Assembly: GCA_027075325.1 (NCBI GenBank)
Contig: JALTBN010000091.1
Span: forward strand, 74,430-138,429
Length of the DNA: 64,000 nt
Source of the DNA: Thermococcus sp.
Lineage (GTDB): Archaea; Methanobacteriota_B; Thermococci; Thermococcales; Thermococcaceae
Reading direction: 5' to 3'
Below the pieces are notes generated by a model. It saw nothing but the letters and a program-made list of their open reading frames with translations. It ran no database searches and had not been told where the DNA came from. The translations under genes were made by a program, and so were the position numbers. Positions 1 through 7,093 of the stretch are shown in pieces; position 1 is the stretch's first letter, and each line of letters starts with the position of its first letter.

Positions 1-193
1 AATTTACACTCTTCTAAGACCTTTGCAAACCTGTGAGGAGCAACCCACAGTAATTGAAGCGAAAGCCTCAAAATGGTGGAGGCCTCCCTTGAATTTACAC
101 TCTTCTAAGACCTTTGCAAACGTCATCCCAGCATGGGCGAGGAGGATACCCAGCTCCCGGGCCCATTTACACTCTTCTAAGACCTTTGCAAAC
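1..193. CRISPR. CRISPR array 1, edge of a longer array
   Basis: Three identical 29-bp repeats lie at 2-30, 93-121 and 165-193. On the plus strand each starts ATTTACACTC and ends CCTTTGCAAAC, with TCTAAGACC in the middle. The spacers are 62 bp (31-92) and 43 bp (122-164). The array runs off the left edge, so its size is unknown. The repeat differs from that of array 2 by one inserted A and by its first bases. Its inner end is only 59 bp from the cas6 stop codon. I cannot fix its orientation from three intact repeats. Confidence 0.95.
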
Positions 194-252
194 GAGACGT
201 AACGCCGTTATAGATTATCCAAAGAAAAGCCGTAAATCCAAAAATCAACAAC

Positions 253-993
253 CTAAACAGTCCTCCGGCCCCTCCCGTTCACGGGGTTCAGGAAGCCGAA
301 GCCGAGGGAGTTGAGTATCCCCATTCCCGCGTCCATGAGGAAGGCATAGAAGTCCCTGTTGTCGGGGGTAATCCTTGCTTCCAGCAGCTTCCAGTTCGAG
401 CCGGGAACGTCGAAGTAGCGCCCCCTTATGTTTACCCTCACGTAGACGTCAATCCAGCCCTTCTTCCTGACGTAGGGGACCATCCTCTGGAATATGGGCC
501 CGTTGAGCTGAAACGCCTCCCCTGTAAAGGCCGAATACCTCACCAGGGCGTTCTCCGTTATGGAGCGGATGAAGTGGTCGAGGCTGTTCTCGTGGTGGAA
601 GGTGAAGAAGCCCCTTCCCGTCATCGAGCGCACCACCACGGGGGAGCCGGTTATGAACCCCCCCGTCGGCCTGAGCTTAAACTTCTTCACCCCCTCAATC
701 CTCAGCGGCTTCCCGCCTATGTAGAAGCGCTCCACAGGCAAAAGCTTCTCGTAGAGGGTCTCGATGAAGCCCTCGTTGGGGGAGCTTATTACGAGGCTCT
801 TTCTGTCGCCCTCCTTGACGTCTACCCCTGGAAAGAAGCTGGAGAAGGTGAAGAACTTGAACCTCTTTGAATCGTGGAGCGAATCGTACTCCGTGCCCAT
901 CAGGAGGGAGTATATGAACGCCTGTATCTCGTGCTTCCTGTTGCCCCCCTGGGGGATGTCCCCCTCTGCAACGAAGTCAATCTTTATTCTCAT
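253..993 (-). CDS. cas6: CRISPR repeat endoribonuclease Cas6
   Basis: Cas6 cuts the long CRISPR transcript inside each repeat to release crRNAs. The 246-residue length fits the family. Near the C-terminus (about residues 228-243) lies the glycine-rich loop GMGILNSLGFGFLNPV, the Cas6 family signature. The ATG at 993 is preferred over a GTG at 1002 because GGTGGTGTGG precedes it and the family N-terminus begins MRIKIDF. It overlaps the 3' end of csx1 by 17 bp, so it is the last gene of the minus-strand cas1-cas2-csx1-cas6 operon. CRISPR array 1 starts 59 bp beyond its stop. Confidence 0.95.
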   Translation of the reverse strand: MRIKIDFVAEGDIPQGGNRKHEIQAFIYSLLMGTEYDSLHDSKRFKFFTFSSFFPGVDVKEGDRKSLVISSPNEGFIETLYEKLLPVERFYIGGKPLRIEGVKKFKLRPTGGFITGSPVVVRSMTGRGFFTFHHENSLDHFIRSITENALVRYSAFTGEAFQLNGPIFQRMVPYVRKKGWIDVYVRVNIRGRYFDVPGSNWKLLEARITPDNRDFYAFLMDAGMGILNSLGFGFLNPVNGRGRRTV

Positions 994-2197
994 CCACACC
1001 ACCCACGCCTTCGATCACAGCTTTGAGGGTTTCGAGAACCTCCCGGGCGGAGCGCACTATCTTCCTGGGCCTTGGCCTGTCTCTCTTCGGCTTCATCCCA
1101 GCATGGGCTATCGCGTTTCTCACCTCGCCGACCTTCAGCCAGGCCTTTACTAACTCCTCAGTCCACTCCCAGTTCTCAAGAGCTTCAACCCACTCGGTTC
1201 TCTCAACTTCGACGCCCTTCATCCTTCCCGCAAAGAAACCGAGGGTTCTCTCGGCCTTCACCCGGTTCTCCCGCTTAAGGTAGTCCTCAACGCCCAGCCG
1301 GGCCAGGACGATGTTTACTATGAGCTCCCTCTCCAGCTCAAGGGCGTTTGCGACGAGGCCCTTCTCGAGCATGTACTCGATGAGCCCGATCGTTTCCCGA
1401 AGGCAGTGCCCCGAGGAACAGGAGAAAGATAGTAGCCTCTCGACTTCGCTCAGGCTGTGCCTCAACGGCGGGAGGAAGCGGACTGCCTCCTCCCTGAAGT
1501 CGCTCAGGTCCTTTTCAACTCTGCTCGAGAGTTCCATGAACTCTGGGATTTGATTGAGGTGGAGGAGCGTCGAGAGGTCTCCAAGCACGGTGGAGTACCT
1601 CGAGAGAACCCTCGGCTTTTCTTCTCGACCCTCGCGGTGGATCCTCGCGTTGGTCCTCCTTATCGCCTCGCTCAGTCCCTCGGCCCTTCCATAGCGTTTG
1701 AGGTCCCTCAGGCCGTAGAGCCACTCTATGGCGTCGAGCAAACCGGTTAACTCAAAGATAGGTGTCACCACGCCATCCTCGTCCTCCCACCTGGCCTCGA
1801 AGGCCCCGTAGTAGATGCCCTCGACTTTAACCCCTTTTATCTCCACCAGGTAAAGGAGCGCGGGGAAGGAGAGGAAGGGTATGTGCCTGAAGGCGTGGGT
1901 TATGTCGAGGGCCACCCTTTCTCCCTCTCCCACACCGGTAACCATCGCCTCGAAGACCTTCCAGACGTCGTCCTGCCTCTTCGGTACCTCTATGAGGACG
2001 AATCTGGCGGGTATTCTTTTTCCAAGCTCCTTCCCATGAGCCTCCATCGCCTCCGCGGTAACGAAGACGATGACTTCTTCGGGTTTCAGAAAGTTGTATA
2101 GCGCTTCGGCCACGTACTCTGTTCGGAAGGTTTTTCCCCCAAGCGAGTACAGAACGGGCTGATATTTCCCGGTTCCGAGGAAGCTTAGGAGCTTCAT
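977..2197 (-). CDS. csx1: CARF-HEPN ribonuclease, Csx1 family
   Basis: This 406-residue protein has an N-terminal CARF domain with FLGTGKYQP at about residue 5 and the family signature LDITHAFRHIPFL near residue 100. A helical C-terminal HEPN domain carries the RNase motif R-x4-H as RNAIAH (R360, H365). Known Csx1/Csm6 proteins bind cyclic oligoadenylate made by Cas10 of type III CRISPR systems and then degrade RNA. The SD GGTGG precedes the ATG at 2197; the GTG at 2206 would abut the cas2 stop. It lies between cas2 and cas6 in one operon. No Cas10 is visible in the window, so the signal must come from elsewhere in the genome, or the protein is orphaned. Confidence 0.92.
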   Translation of the reverse strand: MKLLSFLGTGKYQPVLYSLGGKTFRTEYVAEALYNFLKPEEVIVFVTAEAMEAHGKELGKRIPARFVLIEVPKRQDDVWKVFEAMVTGVGEGERVALDITHAFRHIPFLSFPALLYLVEIKGVKVEGIYYGAFEARWEDEDGVVTPIFELTGLLDAIEWLYGLRDLKRYGRAEGLSEAIRRTNARIHREGREEKPRVLSRYSTVLGDLSTLLHLNQIPEFMELSSRVEKDLSDFREEAVRFLPPLRHSLSEVERLLSFSCSSGHCLRETIGLIEYMLEKGLVANALELERELIVNIVLARLGVEDYLKRENRVKAERTLGFFAGRMKGVEVERTEWVEALENWEWTEELVKAWLKVGEVRNAIAHAGMKPKRDRPRPRKIVRSAREVLETLKAVIEGVGGVDENKD

Positions 2198-2206
2198 CTT
2201 GACCAC

Positions 2207-2473
2207 CTAAATCACGTTGTCAAACTCATCGGGAGGTCTTCCAAGGTGAAAACACTTCAGAACCTTATCGTTCGGGAGGGAGTAGAAGAGTATGGAATCT
2301 TCTTCCTCGTTTATCACCGAGTTGAGCTTCCTCTTTAGCTCGGCTATTTCATCCTCTCCCAGGTAGCCCTCAAAGACGCTGTTCTGCCTCCACTGGAGGT
2401 AGGTCCTGAGGATTTTATGGATCTTCTCGACCCTCTTCTCGTTGACGTCGTAAACGACGATGTAATACCTCAT
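2207..2473 (-). CDS. cas2: CRISPR spacer-acquisition protein Cas2
   Basis: Cas2 forms the core of the Cas1-Cas2 integrase that inserts new spacers. The 88-residue protein starts MRYYIVVYDV, with the metal-site aspartate of the ferredoxin-like fold after the first beta strand. The ATG at 2471-2473 overlaps the cas1 stop in an ATGA arrangement, which fixes the start and indicates translational coupling. A GTG at 2482 is possible but less likely. The stop is immediately followed by the SD of csx1. Confidence 0.96.
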   Translation of the reverse strand: MRYYIVVYDVNEKRVEKIHKILRTYLQWRQNSVFEGYLGEDEIAELKRKLNSVINEEEDSILFYSLPNDKVLKCFHLGRPPDEFDNVI

Positions 2474-3426
2474 TTCCACCACGGCCTGAAGGCTTTGTAC
2501 TCTTTTTCCCTGAGGAGGTGCCTCTTCAGTTTCCTCGCCTCGTAGTCCATCATGAAGCGGTAGCTCATGCTCCTCTTCCAGGGCTTGTAATAGACAGTTC
2601 TCCTCAGTGTATCGGTTAGAGCCGTTAGGAGCTTCCTCTTCCCCTCGCGGGAGAGATAAACGGCCTTTCCCTTTCGCGAGAAGTCACTCTTCGAGAAGAG
2701 GCCTTTATCGAGGGCAGTCTTTATTGTGGAGAAGACGTAGAGGGGCTTGAAGATATCAGCCAAATCAAGCGGTAAAGAATGCCTCCTGTCATTTACAGCG
2801 TGCAGGAAGCCTATTGAAGGGTCGAGGCCGGCCTTTATGGCCGAGGAAAAAGCCAAACCGTAGGTTATCGCGTTGGCGTAGCTTATGAGCGCGTTCACTT
2901 CATCTTCCGGGGGCCTTCTCGTTCTTTTGAAATTTTCTAAGCCTATAACCTCCCCAAAGTAGCGATAGTAATGGTTCCAGAGCTCCGCTTCCTTTCCCAT
3001 TATCTCATCGACGCTCTCACCATCAACCTTCACCGAGTTGAGCTTCACCGGGTTTATCCCCCAGCGCGAGAGCGTGAAGGCCATATTGTTCTGGATGCCC
3101 TTCACTATCTCCCTCGCCAGGTGGAGCCTCTTTTCAGGATCAAGGTGGTGCTCGGCCTGGCTCAGGTGAAGCCTTCCCCTAGGGGAAGCGTCGTTGATGA
3201 AGGAGCCCTTGTAGTCTCCTCGCGTGGTGTAAAAGTGCACAGGGATACCCTTCTCGCTCAGCAAATCTATGGCACCGCTCGTTAAGGAGACCCTCGCGAG
3301 GCAGTGGATTTCCGCTATCTGCGCCAGCGGGAGGGCCCTCTTTGTGAGTTCACCAACGAAGAAGAGCGAGCCTTTATCTCTCTCGAGTTTGCCGTGCTGG
3401 GTGATGAAGAGCGGGTACTTCACCAC
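2470..3426 (-). CDS. cas1: CRISPR integrase Cas1
   Basis: Cas1 is the metal-dependent integrase of spacer acquisition. From the GTG at 3426 (or the next GTG at 3423) it is 318 residues, the usual length. The catalytic region shows the acidic PPEDEVNAL segment, the histidine in GFLHAV and the aspartate in LPLDLADIFKP, matching the E-H-D triad. The frame stays open upstream to 3510, but a TATA-like element at 3456-3466 would start the transcript near 3434. The short start is therefore chosen and the mRNA is nearly leaderless. It is the first gene of the operon. No cas4 accompanies it here. Confidence 0.95.
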   Translation of the reverse strand: MVKYPLFITQHGKLERDKGSLFFVGELTKRALPLAQIAEIHCLARVSLTSGAIDLLSEKGIPVHFYTTRGDYKGSFINDASPRGRLHLSQAEHHLDPEKRLHLAREIVKGIQNNMAFTLSRWGINPVKLNSVKVDGESVDEIMGKEAELWNHYYRYFGEVIGLENFKRTRRPPEDEVNALISYANAITYGLAFSSAIKAGLDPSIGFLHAVNDRRHSLPLDLADIFKPLYVFSTIKTALDKGLFSKSDFSRKGKAVYLSREGKRKLLTALTDTLRRTVYYKPWKRSMSYRFMMDYEARKLKRHLLREKEYKAFRPWWK

Positions 3427-3807
3427 GCGACACCGGAAAAATAGAACGACGGCAGAAATTAAAAAGTTTGCGGGCGATGATGCCGTACCGAATGTATTTA
3501 CCTTTCTCACACCAAACGAGCTCGAAAAAGAAAAATATCACAAGTACCTACCCTTCAATGGGAGTTATATCTACCGTTCCCCAGCAGTTCCCGCAGGTCT
3601 AAGTGTCCGACGGGAACCTGAAAAATCTATGGGACTTGATACCAGCTGACGCTTTCGACACAGAATTGCACTTCAAAATTGGGCGACACCAGATGACTTT
3701 TTATATACGCGTGAGTTTCTCACGTGGATTACCGGAGTGTATGGCAATACGATGGTGCGAAATTTGTCTTCGATGGTACCCCTCCAAGGTTCCAGCGGTA
3801 TGTTAAT
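3427..3807. other. Intergenic: cas promoter and distal side of array 2
   Basis: No convincing gene is seen. On the minus strand the AT-rich element at 3456-3466 (read CTTTTTAATTT) is the probable TATA box of the cas operon. On the plus strand TTTTTATATACG at about 3698-3709 is TATA-like and is followed by a perfect 6-bp hairpin at 3710-3724 (CGTGAG, loop TTT, CTCACG). Open frames here show no recognisable product. Confidence 0.5.
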
Positions 3808-4824
3808 GTTTGCATTCTTCTAGACCTTTGCAAACACAACAGCGTGAACCCGTTCATAATTGATGCAAACCAGGCAAAACTGCCAACCGACGCAAAACTG
3901 TTTACACTCTTCTAGAACTTTGCAAACTTCACCAAGGTCATGGGACAGGTTACTCGAGAAACTCGCCAGCGGGTTTACACTCTTCTAAGACCTTTGCAAA
4001 CACTGGATAGCTCGAGATCTTCAGAGTTTCGAAGATCTGTTTGCACTCTTCCAGACCTTTGCAAACGCGTGTTAAAGAAGATAACAGATCTCAACGCACG
4101 GTACGGGAGAATTGCATCATGGAGTTTACACTCTTCTAGACCTTTGCAAACCCAACAGTAATACGCTTGAAAGCCCAAGAACTTGAAGAAACATACAGTT
4201 CACACTCTTCTAGACCTTTGCAAACAGTACGTCTCAGAAACCACGGCCGACACCCTCGCAACACAGTGGTTCACACTCTTCTAGACCTTTGCAAACTCGC
4301 CTCCTCATCTTTGAGGTGGCGATCCCCCGCGAGTGGCTCACCAGCGTTCACACTCTTCTAGACCTTTGCAAACGCTGGCAATATCCAGAACGACGAGGTC
4401 AGAAGCATTCTCTACGTTCACACTCTTCTAGACCTTTGCAAACTATTACAAAAGGACGCGAAAAATATTGGATCGCAAGACAAAACAACGTTCACACTCT
4501 TCTAGACCTTTGCAAACGTGGTCTCAAATCATTAGGCTTCTTAACATCCTCATAATCTTTCTTAACGTTCACACTCTTCTAGACCTTTGCAAACTCCCAG
4601 TTTACAGAAAAACCAGAAATAATAAAAGAAATTGAGGAACGTTCACACTCTTCTAGACCTTTGCAAACCATCGTCGAGACCCCCCAGGGGACCCTTCAGA
4701 TATCAAATCTGGAGGGAGTTCACACTCTTCTAGACCTTTGCAAACTTTGTCATCCGGGAGGTCTTCGGGGTCCCGGCCCTCCCAAAGTGGGCGAGGGTTC
4801 ACACTCTTCTAGACCTTTGCAAAC
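3808..4824 (-). CRISPR. CRISPR array 2, 14 repeats, probably transcribed leftward
   Basis: Repeats start at 3808, 3900, 3973, 4039, 4124, 4198, 4269, 4346, 4416, 4490, 4567, 4641, 4718 and 4797. All are 28 bp except the one at 3973, which has an extra A (29 bp). Read on the minus strand the repeat begins GTTTGCAAAGGTC and ends GAAGAGTGTGAAC. The nine repeats on the right are identical, while those on the left carry substitutions (3808, 3900, 4039). The left is therefore the old trailer end and the leader lies to the right. Spacers from left to right are 64, 45, 37, 57, 46, 43, 49, 42, 46, 49, 46, 49 and 51 bp. Confidence 0.97.
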
Positions 4825-5550
4825 GGTTCACTTTTTTGCCCCTTTAGGCGGGTAAAGAAGGGAAGAACTCCTATATAAGTCTTTCGGTTCTCTCCGGCCG
4901 GGAAAAACAAACCGTTAGAGCTCTTCTCCCAAACTAATACCAGTTGAAAAAAGGTAAGCTGGGACGTTTCGTGGTTTCTTCGACTAAGAAAAGGTGAAAG
5001 AGACGGTCATTTTTCTAAAACCGGGTTTTAAAAACATAAGTGTTCCGAATTTCAGAAATCTTTAGAGTTTGCTCCACCTATCTCCTCTGAGAAGGTGCAC
5101 TTGGCCCAGAAAACTCCTGAAAACACCCCGTTTTGTCCTCAGTTAAAAACCTTTCTGTCCCGCTTCTCCGGACCAGCGAAGACCTGTCCTTGTTTTTCTA
5201 TCCGATCCGGGCCGGGTTAAACTTCTGCTTACAAAAGCGTACATCAAATCACTCTTATGTAACGTAAAAATACGAAAGCCGTTCTCCTGGCCAATTTCAG
5301 GATTTTAAGCATCCAGCTTGAAAATCGTCTCACCTATCTCGCTGGAGGTTTGCCCAAAACCCTGAAATAGCCCTCCTTCGCCTTCTTTCCCAATGCACAG
5401 GTTTGTAAACAGGACGAGCCTTAACCCCTAACAGCCAGAAAAAAGCCCAGTTCCAGCTTTCTCAGCCCGAAGACGCTGGCCCACCTTCAGAAGAGGAAAA
5501 AGAAGGAAAGCCGTGAAGGAGGGATGTTCACTACTACCCATACTTGGGAA
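4825..5550 (-). promoter_or_regulatory. CRISPR leader and promoter region of array 2
   Basis: This gene-free stretch of about 725 bp adjoins the conserved end of the array. On the minus strand CTTATATAGG at about 4870-4880, preceded by a purine-rich GAAAGA, is a TATA/BRE pair. It would start transcription near 4848, about 24 bp before the first repeat at 4824. The rest is rich in A and T runs without coding potential. CACCTATCTC occurs twice (near 5077 and 5331) in loosely similar surroundings, perhaps an old duplication. Long leaders are usual in Thermococcales. Confidence 0.7.
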
Positions 5551-7002
5551 TCACTTCAGGACTTTAAAGATCCTCCCGTACTCAAAGCCACTCAGATAAA
5601 CCAGCTCGTTGCTCCAGTCGCTGGAACCTTTCCCCTTCCATACCCCGGTAAGCTTATACCTGCCAGCCCATATTTCGCCAAGGACGACCGCTAAAGTGTA
5701 GAGCGTGTCTCTCAAAGCCTCCCAGCTTCCGGAGTAGGTTTTACCGGGTTCAAGCCTAGCCTCGAGTTTGAAGGGAACCAGACCGCTCCCCATCAGCGCC
5801 TTCATCTGCGAGTAGGCCATGTCGTCCGCCGTCAGAACGACCACGTTCGCATCTTTCTCCTCTGCGAAGGCTTTGTAGTCGAGGGTTATCTTTGTGTCGC
5901 CGTGGAAGGTCTCCCTTGAGTCCGCCCTCTCAGCACCGAGATTCCTCATAGCATCAAGCTCCACCAGTCCCAGGGCCCCCAGTCTCGCCCTCGGCGTTGG
6001 TTGGTTTGAGAAGTCACCGAGTTCCCGGTCATAGGGCAGCTTGCTGTTTGCTATCGCTCCGACTTCCCTGGTGGCCTCATCGGAGTAAACGAAGTCAACG
6101 ATTAGGTTTCCCCTCTCCCTCAGCCTCTCTTCACCGAGAATCCGGGAGAAGGCCCTCAGAAGGAGAGCGTTGGTGTCGAAGCCTACGTAAAGTGGCCTTC
6201 CGCTGGCCCTGAGAGTTTTAATGAGTGAGATTAGGTCGTCCCAGTTCTCGAAGGGGGCTATCCCGCCCGCTATGAGGGCCTGCCTGAAGATGCTGAAGTC
6301 CCCGTGGAGTTCATCGTTGAGGTTTATCCTCGCGGGAATTCTGTACTCAGCCTCCTCATCAAGGCGAACCGTTCCGAGGGGTGCCTCCCTGGTCTTTACA
6401 ATCAGGGACTTCTCGCCGTCTATGTATAGGGAATCGAGGAGCGCCATCAGGTGTTCCCTTCTAACGGGGAACTTTCCGGGGGATTCCTTCCTTCTCCCGC
6501 CCGGCTTTATTTGTCCTCTCTTTCCTGTGAGCTCCTCCGTGGAGAAGAGCCTCTGCTTCACCATCGGCACCTCGAAGAGCAGCCTTCCAACGTACCTCGT
6601 CCAGTCCTGGAGGTGGAGGTACGTAACTTCATCGGCTCCTCCAGCCAGGGCCGCGCCGAGCAGGAGCGCGCTCATGAACTTCCTGCCGGGGGTTATGTCA
6701 ACGACCACCTCGTAGCCAAGCGATTTGAGGGACTTGATGGTGTTGAGGGCCTTCTCCCTGAACTCAACCGGATCTTCCTCCGTGAAGAGTGTCGTCTCAT
6801 CCGCGATAACATTTATCCCGGCTTTATAAGCCTTTGAAAGCCGTTCTATTAGTCCCCTGGCCTTTTCCAGCCGATCCGTAACCTTCTCGTTCCAGAGCAG
6901 ATAAACCTCGTCGGGAACCCATCCATGAACCTCGGCCAGATACCAAAGGGGGTTGAAAACGGCCTCGGGGGATGTTCCAACGGTAGTGACATAGGCCCTC
7001 AT
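5551..7002 (-). CDS. CARF domain-PIN domain fusion, putative ligand-activated nuclease
   Basis: The 483-residue protein begins with a CARF-type Rossmann domain: TTVGTSPEAVFNPLWYLAE at residues 6-24 and VVVDITPGRKFMSALLLGA near 99-117 are the two ligand-binding motifs. After a linker (about 150-265) comes a PIN-like nuclease domain: GFDTNALL (D276), SDEATREVG (E309/E313) and VVVLTADDMAY (D393/D394) supply the acidic metal-binding residues. CARF proteins bind cyclic oligoadenylates and PIN domains cut RNA, so a signal-activated RNase is inferred. The SD GGGTGATC precedes the ATG. It is divergent from the membrane CARF gene and lies beside the leader of CRISPR array 2. The PIN assignment rests on motifs only. 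Confidence 0.78.
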   Translation of the reverse strand: MRAYVTTVGTSPEAVFNPLWYLAEVHGWVPDEVYLLWNEKVTDRLEKARGLIERLSKAYKAGINVIADETTLFTEEDPVEFREKALNTIKSLKSLGYEVVVDITPGRKFMSALLLGAALAGGADEVTYLHLQDWTRYVGRLLFEVPMVKQRLFSTEELTGKRGQIKPGGRRKESPGKFPVRREHLMALLDSLYIDGEKSLIVKTREAPLGTVRLDEEAEYRIPARINLNDELHGDFSIFRQALIAGGIAPFENWDDLISLIKTLRASGRPLYVGFDTNALLLRAFSRILGEERLRERGNLIVDFVYSDEATREVGAIANSKLPYDRELGDFSNQPTPRARLGALGLVELDAMRNLGAERADSRETFHGDTKITLDYKAFAEEKDANVVVLTADDMAYSQMKALMGSGLVPFKLEARLEPGKTYSGSWEALRDTLYTLAVVLGEIWAGRYKLTGVWKGKGSSDWSNELVYLSGFEYGRIFKVLK

Positions 7003-7093
7003 GTGATCACCCGCCGGATTTAGCTTTCTGAGGTATAAATGCCTTTCCTCGGAAAGGTTATAAACTCCTGGTACTTAACCAGGTGGGATACCT
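7003..7093. promoter_or_regulatory. Divergent promoter with perfect inverted repeat between two CARF genes
   Basis: The leftward TATA box is at 7031-7040 (minus strand ATTTATACCT) and the rightward one at 7057-7065 (GTTATAAAC). Exactly between them, at 7042-7057, is a perfect inverted repeat, CCTTTCC-TC-GGAAAGG. It may be an operator controlling both genes, or simply two back-to-back BRE elements, since GGAAAGG precedes each TATA box. Predicted starts of transcription are near 7010 and 7086. Confidence 0.7.

Noticed and set aside
3427-3510. N-terminal extension of Cas1 to 3,510
   Set aside because: It lies over the TATA-like element, lacks a ribosome site, and the family start coincides with the GTG at 3426/3423.
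3603-3806. 67-residue plus-strand frame between cas1 and array 2
   Set aside because: No ribosome site, no recognisable domain, and it spans a TATA-like element and hairpin.
3940-4855. Several plus- and minus-strand frames across the CRISPR array
   Set aside because: They arise from the repeated LLDLCK-type translation of the repeats and are not genes.
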